From positions 1 to 44,587 of the forward strand of contig NZ_JANFXK010000023.1 in NCBI RefSeq assembly GCF_024459955.1: a stretch of DNA of 44,587 nucleotides, written 5' to 3'. How positions within the stretch are numbered: position 1 is the first letter of the stretch; every line of letters begins with the position of its first letter. The stretch is from Anaerovorax odorimutans (lineage in GTDB: Bacteria > Bacillota > Clostridia > Peptostreptococcales > Anaerovoracaceae). Below are positions 1 through 7,176 of the stretch, in pieces. The position numbers were made by a program, and so were the translations under genes. Below the pieces are notes generated by a model, which ran no database searches, was not told the DNA's origin, and worked only from the letters and a program-made list of their open reading frames with translations.

Positions 1-55
1 TGCGTAACTTTTCCTTATTTTTTCAAAAAGTTACCGCCGGGCGCAGCCCGGCTCA
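1..55. repeat. Intergenic hairpin repeat, copy 1
   Basis: These 55 bases recur exactly at 245-299. The unit holds two adjacent hairpins: GTAACTTTT (4-12) against AAAAAGTTAC (25-34), then GCCGGGC/GCCCGGC with a GCA loop. It touches the window edge, so it may extend further left. No reading frame here is credible. The function is unknown; it resembles a small dispersed palindromic element. Confidence 0.8.
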
Positions 56-123
56 GCTCCATGTATATTCACTCTCCCGTCAAAGCAACAAATCGCAGGG
101 CTTTTTCAAAAAATGGAATTCCG

Positions 124-154
124 GTAACTTTTTCGTTTTTTTGCGCAAAGTTAC
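124..154. repeat. Diverged GTAACTTT hairpin
   Basis: GTAACTTT and AAAGTTAC are separated by about 15 bases. The arms match those of the copies at 1-55 and 245-299 and of the longer palindrome at 8070-8112, but the loop differs. It is probably a related but diverged member of the same hairpin family. Confidence 0.5.
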
Positions 155-244
155 GCACATTTCAACGTTCCCGCGGCCGCCGAAACGACCGACAGCACAA
201 ATCTGCATTTTTTACGGTTCCGAACCCCCACAAACCCACATCTT

Positions 245-299
245 TGCGTAACTTTTCCTTATTTTTTCAAAAAGTTACCGCCGGGCGCAGCCCGGCTCA
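245..299. repeat. Intergenic hairpin repeat, copy 2
   Basis: This is an exact 55-base copy of 1-55, with the same pair of hairpins. It is preceded at 227-241 by the 15-mer CCCACAAACCCACAT, which occurs again at 14724-14738 in another gene-free stretch. Confidence 0.8.
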
Positions 300-304
300 A
301 TCAC

Positions 305-462
305 ATGGAACCATTATAATATGTGAGCTGTATCGAGCATATTTCAATGGTTCCTTCCTTACGGCAACGCCGTATCAATCAATGGGTTCATTATAATATG
401 CGAGCCCAGTCGAGCATATTTCAATGGTTCCTTCCTTACGGCAACGCCGTATCAATCAATGG
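305..462. repeat. Two tandem 77-bp palindromic repeats
   Basis: The period is 77 bases: 333-385 is identical to 410-462 over 53 bases, and the rest of each unit is diverged. Each unit contains GGAACCATT...AATGGTTCC (307-315 with 346-354), ATATG...CATAT inside that, and TACGGC-AAC-GCCGTA (360-374). A third GGAACCATT at 461-469 starts a truncated unit. The array could fold on either strand. No gene is visible in it. Confidence 0.75.
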
Positions 463-469
463 AACCATT

Positions 470-731
470 ATACCACAACTGCAAATCAGGTGAAACAGAA
501 AAAAGCCCTTTACCAGGGCTTACGCACAAAATAATGACGGAACGAATTACGACCGCAAATTGCCGCAATTTTCAATGCTTCCCTGAATCCACGATGGCAG
601 ATTCGCAGCTGTGGCGATAGGGACGATGGATTAAAAAAGTGCGATTTATATTCCATACTGCGTCTTTTGTAGCAGTCCTGAACATAAAATATACTTACTC
701 AAACTCTCAAAAGAATTATTTTGTTCCCATA
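470..731. other. Gene-free stretch
   Basis: Apart from the terminator at 497-521, no credible reading frame, RNA gene or repeat is seen here. The sequence is AT-rich. Confidence 0.5.
497..521 (-). terminator. Intrinsic terminator
   Basis: On the minus strand AAGCCCT and AGGGCTT form a 7-bp stem followed by a run of T. It lies downstream of the ZIP transporter and the small Cys-rich frame, so it is probably the end of their transcript. Confidence 0.6.
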
Positions 732-935
732 TTAGCAGTCACACAAACAAATTTGCGCCTCACCTCTAGTGAAGGTCCAGAATTGTTCAGGCATCCCACA
801 CAATTCGCAAAAAGCATGTTCACGAGACGGCCCTAAAGTGCTATTTGGAACATAAAATGGCAATTGGGATTTTTTTGAATACCCACGGAAGCACAAATTG
901 CATCTTCCATCGCAGCTTTTACCCCAAAGCAACAT
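732..935 (-). CDS. Possible small Cys-rich (zinc-ribbon-like) protein
   Basis: This is a 67-residue frame with CNLC near the N terminus, CELCG near residue 45 and a C-terminal CLCDC, spacing that suggests zinc-binding knuckles. The start overlaps the last 17 bases of the ZIP transporter gene, so translation could be coupled. There is no strong separate ribosome binding site, and base composition is more AT-rich than in neighbouring genes. I do not recognise a family. It could be a real small zinc protein, a decayed gene fragment or chance. Confidence 0.35.
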   Translation of the reverse strand: MLLWGKSCDGRCNLCFRGYSKKSQLPFYVPNSTLGPSREHAFCELCGMPEQFWTFTRGEAQICLCDC

Positions 936-1701
936 CTAAAACCATCATAATGACAAACCCTGCTGCGAATCCAATGGTGCCAATATTGCTGTGATCCCCT
1001 TCGCTGGCCTCCGGAATCAGTTCTTCCACGACCACATAGATCATGGCTCCGGCAGCGAAGGACAGCAAGTAGGGAAGAATCGGCGTTACAAAGCTGGTCA
1101 GCAGGATCGTGATGACCGCTGCCACCGGTTCCACAACCCCGGACAAGGTGCCATAAAGAAAAGCTTTCCCCTTGCTCACCTTCCCATCGCTCCTGAGGGG
1201 CATGGAAATAATCGCACCCTCGGGAAAATTCTGAATGGCTATACCAATGGCCAGCGTAAAGGCTCCTGCCATCGTAATCTCACTGTTTCCTGCAACCGCA
1301 CCGGCAAAAGTCACGCCTACGGCCATTCCTTCCGGTATATTGTGCAAAGTGACCGCCAAAACCAGCATGGTCACCTTTTTCAGCTTTTCTTTCTTCGGGC
1401 CCTCCGGCTCCTTTGCATCTAAATGAAGATGTGGTATGCTCCGGTCCAGAACCAGCAGGAAAAGCACGCCGCCCACAACTCCTACAGCCGCAGGAAGAAA
1501 GGCCAGCTTCCCCATATCCTCTGACATGTCAATAGAAGGCATCAAAAGAGACCATACAGAAGCCGCTATCATCACGCCGGACGCAAAGCCCAGCAGCGCT
1601 TTCTGCAGGGATGGACGAATCTTAGCCTTTAAGAAAAAAACGCAGGCCGAACCGGCTGTTGTGCCCAGCAGGGGGATCATCAATCCCCAAAATGTCATCA
1701 T
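919..1701 (-). CDS. ZIP-family metal transporter
   Basis: This 260-residue membrane protein has about eight hydrophobic segments and a charged, His-containing loop (HLHLDAKEPEG) after the third. The ZIP signature is clear: HNIPEG in the fourth segment and QNFPEG in the fifth, which form the metal site; EELIPE follows near the C terminus. The family imports Zn, Fe or Mn across the cytoplasmic membrane; the actual metal cannot be told. GAGGTGG lies 7 bases before the start. The size and motifs match ZupT/GufA-like members. Confidence 0.9.
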   Translation of the reverse strand: MMTFWGLMIPLLGTTAGSACVFFLKAKIRPSLQKALLGFASGVMIAASVWSLLMPSIDMSEDMGKLAFLPAAVGVVGGVLFLLVLDRSIPHLHLDAKEPEGPKKEKLKKVTMLVLAVTLHNIPEGMAVGVTFAGAVAGNSEITMAGAFTLAIGIAIQNFPEGAIISMPLRSDGKVSKGKAFLYGTLSGVVEPVAAVITILLTSFVTPILPYLLSFAAGAMIYVVVEELIPEASEGDHSNIGTIGFAAGFVIMMVLDVALG

Positions 1702-1902
1702 TTTACCACCTCAATCTATCCATTTTGCTTAATTATATCCGTCAAAAAATACGCCATATGTTCCGCGTATGATTATTTATTCCCCTATTTCTGGAAATCT
1801 AACATGAAAAGCAATTACCCATATTCGTTTATGTTAAACCAAGTATGGATAAGTTTCCAAGGATTTCAGCGGCTGGTTTTTAATCTGTCCATAACGAAAG
1901 AA

Positions 1903-1939
1903 GCACTGCGGCATCAAATAAAATTCAATGCTGCAGCGC
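1903..1939 (-). terminator. Probable terminator after the DUF3787 gene
   Basis: GCGCTGC-A-GCAT pairs with ATGC-C-GCAGTGC, 11 pairs with one mismatch and one G-U. It is followed on the minus strand only by TTCTTTC, a weak T-tract. Confidence 0.45.
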
Positions 1940-1952
1940 TCCTTTTAATTAC

Positions 1953-2093
1953 CTACATTTCTTTAAAATCCACCCACTCTTTTGCGTCTTCCACATCCTG
2001 CTTGGAAGGAATCGCAACATTCGATTTCTCTTCCAGTTCCTGCGCATTTGCCAGGGGAAACGTCCGGAAGGCCTCTCTTAACTTTTCTGTCAT
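1953..2093 (-). CDS. DUF3787-family small protein
   Basis: This 46-residue protein ends in SNVAIPSKQDVEDAKEWVD, which I recognise as the conserved core of DUF3787, a short family found mainly in Clostridia and without known function. An upstream in-frame extension exists, but AGGAG lies 8 bases before the chosen ATG, so the short form is preferred. It follows the MBL hydrolase gene by 84 bases on the same strand and may share its transcript. A hairpin after the stop probably ends transcription. Confidence 0.75.
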   Translation of the reverse strand: MTEKLREAFRTFPLANAQELEEKSNVAIPSKQDVEDAKEWVDFKEM

Positions 2094-2177
2094 AGTTTGA
2101 TCTCCTAAGTTGCTTTTCATACGGAAGTCCATCCGCACCATTAGCTTTCCCCATGCATCTAAAATCAAACCTTCTTC

Positions 2178-3008
2178 TTACAAAAATTCCGCCGCCAAGG
2201 CGTCCAGCCGTTCATAACACAGGTTTCGAAACAGCTGACAGTATTTCCGAAATCCGGTCTGCCCGACCAAATAGATGTTAGGCATATAACTCATCCGCTT
2301 TTGGGAATACGCAATACGTTCCAGGCCGTTATCCAGGGCCGTATGGTTGCTGAGGGCAACCGACACATTCTTTTCTTCTGCCTTTTTAAGAAAATGATCC
2401 AGAGACCGCAGATAGCAGGTCACTGACGCTAGATCCCCGGGAGGATTGGAGCCGCCCCACAGCGCTGCCTGATAAACCTTTCCTTCTTCTGTAACAGGGA
2501 AGATAAAGCTCAGACCGCCAGGCGTGTGCCCAGGCGTATCGTACACCCATATAGTTTTATCGCCCAGGACCATAACATCCCCTTCTTTAATATAGACATC
2601 AATCTGATAATCCTTCCACGTATCGGGCCGCTCTTTCTTCACCGGCTCCTCCTGCCAGAACCGGTCATCCCGCCGGGAAAGATACGTCTGCGGCCGATAG
2701 GCTTCTACGATCCATTTTCCGCAGCCTGTGTGATCCGCATGCCCATGGGTCAGCACTAGCTTCTTTATATCCTCCGGCTTCCAGCCCACATCCCGAATCG
2801 CAGAAACAATCGCATCAAAGGCCTCCCGACACGGCCAGATGGCATCAAGCACGATCAAGCCTTCTGTGGATTTCAGGACAAAACAATTGGTCTCTTTTTG
2901 AGCTATAATCAGCAGATCATCAAAGATCAAAGCATGAGTAAAAAAGGACATATCCTCCATGCCGCTGATGGTTTCCTCTGTGATAATCGGTGTTTCTAAT
3001 CGTTTCAT
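2178..3008 (-). CDS. MBL-fold metallo-hydrolase
   Basis: This 276-residue protein has the metallo-beta-lactamase-fold metal ligands: THGHADH (H88, H90, D92, H93), H161 in DTPGHTPGG and H222 in LSNH. The late SNH motif resembles class B3-like and related hydrolases rather than glyoxalase II. No signal peptide is seen, so it is probably cytoplasmic; the substrate is unknown. AAAGGAGAGG precedes the ATG. The gene has a 246-base leader with a small reading frame, hairpins and an intrinsic terminator, so expression is probably controlled by attenuation. The DUF3787 gene follows. Confidence 0.88.
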   Translation of the reverse strand: MKRLETPIITEETISGMEDMSFFTHALIFDDLLIIAQKETNCFVLKSTEGLIVLDAIWPCREAFDAIVSAIRDVGWKPEDIKKLVLTHGHADHTGCGKWIVEAYRPQTYLSRRDDRFWQEEPVKKERPDTWKDYQIDVYIKEGDVMVLGDKTIWVYDTPGHTPGGLSFIFPVTEEGKVYQAALWGGSNPPGDLASVTCYLRSLDHFLKKAEEKNVSVALSNHTALDNGLERIAYSQKRMSYMPNIYLVGQTGFRKYCQLFRNLCYERLDALAAEFL

Positions 3009-3038
3009 AGTTCCTCTCCTTTAAACATTCGCTGCATT

Positions 3039-3113
3039 AAAAAACTGCGGACAAAACATTGCCCACAGCAGCCTTCTTTAAGAGTACACCGAAAAAAGGC
3101 CTGCCTGTCCGCA
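3039..3113 (-). terminator. Leader terminator before the MBL gene
   Basis: TGCGGACA (3106-3113) pairs with TGTCCGCA (3046-3053), followed by TTTTTT. An inner helix pairs 3096-3104 with 3068-3075 with one bulge. The T-run ends about 30 bases before the MBL start codon, a position typical of an attenuator rather than an operon end. Confidence 0.65.
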
Positions 3114-3156
3114 AACCATAGTTTTCGATGAAAAGGAACTTACTCTGCACAATGTT

Positions 3157-3219
3157 TCATCCAATCAATTGCACAGAGTTTTTTCGATTTTTAGGAGGCA
3201 GCTCTCGATTTATGCCCAT
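3157..3219 (-). CDS. Possible 20-residue leader peptide
   Basis: The frame begins MGINRELPPKNRK and ends with TGA inside the loop of the first leader hairpin; its later codons form the 5' arm of that hairpin. AAAGGA lies about 8 bases before its ATG. It contains a Pro-Pro pair. Its position between promoter and attenuator suggests it senses ribosome movement rather than encoding a functional product. The length is short enough to arise by chance. Confidence 0.4.
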   Translation of the reverse strand: MGINRELPPKNRKNSVQLIG

Positions 3220-3254
3220 TGGATTTTCCTTTCTTGGCTTAACTTACCCCTTAC

Positions 3255-3282
3255 ATTTTATCAGACGCAAACCGCTTTGCAA
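3255..3282 (-). promoter_or_regulatory. Promoter for the MBL leader
   Basis: TTGCAA and TAAAAT are separated by 16 bases, with TG just before the -10 as in extended -10 promoters. It would start transcription about 35 bases before the leader frame. Confidence 0.5.
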
Positions 3283-3390
3283 GAGGGATTTTTGCAGGAA
3301 TTATGTCGTTTCGTAACCCTCGCCTTTTCTGGTTGGTTTATCCACATTCTGTCGTATCTGTAAAGCGAAATCACCTCTGCCCGCGCCTCG

Positions 3391-3437
3391 CAAAAATAAA
3401 AATACCCATATTCTCCCGAAAACAAGAGAATATGGGT
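3391..3437 (-). terminator. Terminator after the M42 peptidase gene
   Basis: ACCCATATTCTC and its exact complement form a perfect 12-bp stem, followed on the minus strand by TATTTTTATTTTT. It ends the nhaC-peptidase transcript. Confidence 0.88.
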
Positions 3438-3495
3438 AACTTTGCAACGGTCTGAGCGACTCATTTTTTAAAAACTGAAAATCGCTTTTTAACGA

Positions 3496-4569
3496 TTAAT
3501 ATTCTTTCAGGAAGTTCACCAGCAGCTGCACGGTGTTTTCCATATCGTCCATATTGATGGTTCCCACAGCTGTGTGCATGTATCTCTGCGGAATACATAC
3601 GCCGCCCGCCAGAACTCCGCCGCCGGCCATTGCTGCGGACCAGGCATCCGTACCGCCTCCGGTCATGACTTCCCTCTGATAAGGGATGCCGTGCTTTTCT
3701 GCGGTCTGAATCAGCCTTCTGGTCAGCTTGCGGGGCACATTATTGCCGGTAGCTCCCAGAATCGGGTCCCAGTCATAATACTTGATTCCCGGTCCGTCGC
3801 CCATCTTTTCAGAGCATTTATTGATTTCAACGCCCGGTGTATCGCCGGTAAGGGTCACATCGATAGCCAGGAACAGTTCCGGATTCAGCCTGTTAACCAG
3901 CGGACCGCCGCTGCGGATGCCTACTTCTTCCTGAACCGATCCCACTACGCAGATGGTTGGCTCCAGCTCTGTATCCTGCAGGCGCTTCATCATTTCCACC
4001 AGCACCGCGCAGCCTGCTCTGTCATCCACCGATTTTCCGGTGTAAAATTTCCCGTCGTTGAGCATATAGCCTTCTCTGGCAAAGCCCATGTAGTCGCCCA
4101 CCTGCACACCCAGAGCGTTAGTCTCTTCTCTGGACATGGTTCCGAAATCAACAAAAAGATCCTCGATTTTGATTACCTTTTCATGATCCTCTTCGGTCAT
4201 GATATGGGCCGGTTTGGAGCCGGTCACGCCGTAAACCTTCTTGCCGCTGTCGGTCATAACTACCATATCCTGATTTACTGCGGTTCTGTCATCGTGGTAG
4301 CCCACCGGCAGGAATCTGGCGATTCCGTTGTCCTCTATGTAGTTGATGATAAATCCGATCTCATCCATGTGAGCGGAGAGAACGATTTTTCTGTCCCGGT
4401 CTTTTCCGTATTTGATAAAGATCTGGCTGCCCAGCGGGTCCTCGATATGTTCATCGTACAGGCCCTCCATCTCTTTTTGCAGGGCCGCGGCCGTCTCTTC
4501 TTCGTTTCCGGAAACACCGAAGGTATTGTCCAGGTTGTACAAAGTTTCTAACATTGAATTCTTTTTCAT
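3496..4569 (-). CDS. M42-family aminopeptidase
   Basis: This 357-residue protein is a dinuclear metal peptidase of the M42 (glutamyl aminopeptidase/TET) family. Visible motifs are AHMDEIGF (H67, D69), DDRAGC (D182 bridging), QEEVG (E214 catalytic, E215 ligand), and GGGTDAW near the C terminus. Members form large dodecameric shells that trim peptides in the cytoplasm. GAGGAG precedes the start. It lies 10 bases after the NhaC gene and shares its transcript, an unusual pairing of peptide trimming and ion exchange. The exact substrate preference cannot be predicted. Confidence 0.92.
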   Translation of the reverse strand: MKKNSMLETLYNLDNTFGVSGNEEETAAALQKEMEGLYDEHIEDPLGSQIFIKYGKDRDRKIVLSAHMDEIGFIINYIEDNGIARFLPVGYHDDRTAVNQDMVVMTDSGKKVYGVTGSKPAHIMTEEDHEKVIKIEDLFVDFGTMSREETNALGVQVGDYMGFAREGYMLNDGKFYTGKSVDDRAGCAVLVEMMKRLQDTELEPTICVVGSVQEEVGIRSGGPLVNRLNPELFLAIDVTLTGDTPGVEINKCSEKMGDGPGIKYYDWDPILGATGNNVPRKLTRRLIQTAEKHGIPYQREVMTGGGTDAWSAAMAGGGVLAGGVCIPQRYMHTAVGTINMDDMENTVQLLVNFLKEY

Positions 4570-4579
4570 AATTACTCCT

Positions 4580-5956
4580 CTACATTACAAATCCGCATAC
4601 CAGATACAGAATCAGCGTCAGCCCGCCTGCGATACAGGCGTAAGGCAGTGTGGCGAACATCAGGTCGATGGATTTGATTTCGCAGCCCTGCGCGCACATG
4701 ATAACGCCGTCACCGTACAGACAGGTGTTGCTTCCGAAAGCAGCGCCTGAGAAAACAGCAGCCGAAGCCAGAATCGGGTCTACGTCCATAGCCGTAGCCA
4801 ATGGAATTACCAGCGGCAGAATGATTGCGGCCAGATCCCAGAAACAGCCTGTGGCATAAGCATAGATACCGCAGACAATGAATACTACCGCAGGCAGGAA
4901 AGCGCCCTTCATAATCGGCAGTGTTATTTCGATAATATAATTTGCCAGGCCCAGGTCTGTGTTAACCGCCTGCACGGAAAACGCCAGTACCGACAGGATC
5001 AGCACGAAGCCCATGCTGAGAACGCCGTCATAGCAACAGGTTAGGATTTCCTTAAACTTCAGCTTGCCCTGAATCAGGTAAAGCAGGAAAGCTACGATTA
5101 CGCCGGCAAAGGAACCGTAAAGAACTTCGCTGCCGCATAAAAGCGTCACTGCGATCATCACCACCAGAGGAATCAGGAAATTCCACGGACGGGCCTTATA
5201 GCCCTCCGGCAGCTCCTCTTCTTCAAAGCCCGGATCTACCGCTTCTACACTTCCACCGATGGGGAACACATCGCCTGTTTCCTCAGCACGAAGGGAGTCC
5301 TTCTTAATCATGCCCAGCTTGGGGAAAAGGCCCAGAGCATGAAGAAATACCAGAATAACCATGATCCATGCGTAGAAAGTCAGCGGCATAGCTTTCAGAT
5401 ACGCGCCCATGCCCTCTCCGCCTACTGTGATGCCTTCCTTTTCCAGAAGCGCCGCAAAGTACACGGCCCAGGATGAAAGCGGGATCAGGATGCAGACCGG
5501 CGCAGCTACGCAGTTTACTACGAAAGCCAGCTGAGATCTGGGAATACGCAATCTGTCCGTGATACCTTTCATGGTCGTACCAACAGCCAGGTTGTTGAGA
5601 TAATCATCCAGGAAGATAATTACGCCCAGGATGGCCGTACCTGTCAGCGCTTGTCTCTTTGTGTGGATGAAGTTCGACGCCCAGTAGCCGAAGTCCTTTA
5701 CCGCATGGGACTGCTCAAACAGCACAATGAGAATTCCAAACATGGAAATTACCAGCAACAGCCACTGCAGCGTCTCATTGGACATGGACGAGTAAATATA
5801 CTTGAACCAATTGACAACGCAGCCTTTTGCTCCTCCCAAAATCACTGCGCCTACCGACAGTCCGCAGACCATAGCAAACAGGGTCCGCTTCGTTGTCACC
5901 GCGATCACCAGTATGGTAATTACCGGAAGAACGCTTAAAATACCATATGAATCCAT
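4580..5956 (-). CDS. nhaC: NhaC-family Na+/H+ antiporter
   Basis: This 458-residue protein has 11-12 hydrophobic segments and the NhaC-type signatures SSWAVYFAA, FLDDYLNNLAVG and a C-terminal GSNTCLYGDGVIMCAQGCEI. The family exchanges Na+ for H+, or malate and lactate in relatives, at the cytoplasmic membrane. A frame extension of 35 residues exists upstream, but AGGAGG lies directly before this ATG and the extension has no membrane character. The M42 peptidase gene follows 10 bases later. Confidence 0.88.
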   Translation of the reverse strand: MDSYGILSVLPVITILVIAVTTKRTLFAMVCGLSVGAVILGGAKGCVVNWFKYIYSSMSNETLQWLLLVISMFGILIVLFEQSHAVKDFGYWASNFIHTKRQALTGTAILGVIIFLDDYLNNLAVGTTMKGITDRLRIPRSQLAFVVNCVAAPVCILIPLSSWAVYFAALLEKEGITVGGEGMGAYLKAMPLTFYAWIMVILVFLHALGLFPKLGMIKKDSLRAEETGDVFPIGGSVEAVDPGFEEEELPEGYKARPWNFLIPLVVMIAVTLLCGSEVLYGSFAGVIVAFLLYLIQGKLKFKEILTCCYDGVLSMGFVLILSVLAFSVQAVNTDLGLANYIIEITLPIMKGAFLPAVVFIVCGIYAYATGCFWDLAAIILPLVIPLATAMDVDPILASAAVFSGAAFGSNTCLYGDGVIMCAQGCEIKSIDLMFATLPYACIAGGLTLILYLVCGFVM

Positions 5957-6059
5957 ATAGTCCTCCTTAAAATGATAATAGTATTTTTCAATCTCTCCCC
6001 GCCCCATTTTGCGATGATCCGTCGACGAAAATCCGCCCCGTTTCGACAAATCCATCAGC

Positions 6060-6088
6060 ATTATATCACTGAATTCTCATTTCGTCAC
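6060..6088 (-). promoter_or_regulatory. Promoter of nhaC
   Basis: GTGACG and TATAAT are separated by 17 bases. The -10 is perfect and the -35 matches four of six. It leaves an untranslated leader of about 95 bases. Confidence 0.6.
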
Positions 6089-6172
6089 TATTTTTCTCTA
6101 TTTTGAGATATTTTATTATTATTGCTATATTATTGTGAATTTTATATCATTTTTTTGCTCGATCAGAGACAC

Positions 6173-6213
6173 AGAAAAAAGGCCCTTTCACTTATACAGT
6201 AAAAAAAGCCTTT
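6173..6213 (-). terminator. Terminator after folD
   Basis: AAAGGC and GCCTTT close a hairpin with further T-A pairs inside, followed on the minus strand by TTTTTTCTG. The stem is modest. Confidence 0.6.
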
Positions 6214-6311
6214 AATTTAAAATAACAGCCACCCGATGGTATTTTATTCTGATTCAGATTGTTATTTTGTCGTATATTTTTTAACAATTTTGTCAATCCG
6301 CTTTTGGGCTT

Positions 6312-7166
6312 CTATACGGACAGTTTCGCAGCTTCAATAACCTGAAGCATCAGAACTGCTGTAGTCACGGCCCCTACGCCTCCCGGCACCGGCGTAATCG
6401 CACCGCACAAGGGCGATACCGAATCAAAATCCACATCGCCGCACAGTTTGCCCTCTTCATTGACATTGATTCCCACGTCGATTACCGTTTGTCCGGCTTT
6501 CACATAGCTTTTATCGATCATTGCCGCCCGGCCCATAGCCGCGATAAGCACATCGCTGTTCTGGCAGATTTCAATCATGGCCTCCTTGCCGGTCTTGCTG
6601 TGGCAGACTGTCACAGTGCCGTTTTTCTCCATAACCATCATAGCCACCGGCTTGCCGATAACCAGACTCCTTCCCAGGACAGCCACCCGCTTACCGATCA
6701 GATCGATACCGTAATGGTCCAGAATTTCCATACAGGCCCTGGCCGTACACGGCGCGAAGCCTCTGTGGGTTCCCGTAAAAATCCCTGCCAGAGAACCTTC
6801 CGTTATTCCATCCACGTCTTTTTCAGGCCGCAGCGCCTTCCTGACTGCCGCATCGTCTATTTGCTTTGGAAGCGGCTGAAAGATCAGTACGCCGTGAATA
6901 CTGGCATCTTCATTGATTTCCTCAATCCCACCAAGCAGTTCTTCCTGCGAGATCGTCTCTTCAAAAATGTATTGTTTCACAGTCACGCCAACTTTTTCCG
7001 CCCGTTTCATCGCTCCCCGCTCATAGGACAAATCGCTGTCGTTTTCTCCCACGCGGACGATAGTCAGACATGGCTTCACCCCCCGCCGCTGCAATTCCGC
7101 CGTCTGATTTTGCAGTCTCTCTGTCAGCGCATCGGCTACTTCTTTTCCTTTTAAAAGTTGTGTCAT
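6312..7166 (-). CDS. folD: FolD methylene-THF dehydrogenase with altered cyclohydrolase site
   Basis: This 284-residue protein has the standard FolD length. Motifs: VGEN...Y48, FQPLPKQ (substrate site), EKDVDGI, GRSLVIGKP (NADP-binding) and the C-terminal PVPGGVGAVT. FolD normally oxidises 5,10-methylene-THF and hydrolyses the methenyl product. The usual YxxxK catalytic pair is not intact: aligned without gaps from VGEN to KVG, Tyr is kept (Y48), but the lysine (E. coli K54, human K56) is Ala at residue 52. In human MTHFD1, losing this lysine abolishes cyclohydrolase activity. The neighbouring fchA, 10 bases upstream, would complete the pathway. Confidence 0.93.
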   Translation of the reverse strand: MTQLLKGKEVADALTERLQNQTAELQRRGVKPCLTIVRVGENDSDLSYERGAMKRAEKVGVTVKQYIFEETISQEELLGGIEEINEDASIHGVLIFQPLPKQIDDAAVRKALRPEKDVDGITEGSLAGIFTGTHRGFAPCTARACMEILDHYGIDLIGKRVAVLGRSLVIGKPVAMMVMEKNGTVTVCHSKTGKEAMIEICQNSDVLIAAMGRAAMIDKSYVKAGQTVIDVGINVNEEGKLCGDVDFDSVSPLCGAITPVPGGVGAVTTAVLMLQVIEAAKLSV

Positions 7167-7176
7167 TCTTTCTCTC

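Larger units (their letters stand above)
3009..3254 (-). promoter_or_regulatory. Attenuator-like structured leader of the MBL gene
   Basis: In minus-strand order the leader holds a 20-codon frame, a hairpin (3168-3179 with 3142-3153, 12 pairs, two G-U), then a terminator just before the ribosome binding site. A competing helix is visible: 3149-3160 can pair with 3051-3062 (12 pairs, four of them G-U). It uses the 3' arm of the hairpin and invades the 3' arm of the terminator. No T-box (TGGNACCGCG) or known riboswitch core was recognised. The alternative folds and their regulation are inferred from pairing only. Confidence 0.55.

Noticed and set aside
61-396. 111-codon plus-strand frame in the repeat cluster
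   Set aside because: It runs across several hairpins and repeat copies and has no ribosome binding site.
305-462. CRISPR array
   Set aside because: The units are adjacent with no spacers, only two copies are present, and no cas gene is in the window.
3009-3254. T-box leader
   Set aside because: No TGGNACCGCG box or specifier stem is seen, so the leader is better explained by its small reading frame and hairpins.
3574-4551. 325-codon plus-strand frame
   Set aside because: It lies antisense to the M42 peptidase, whose metal motifs are intact.
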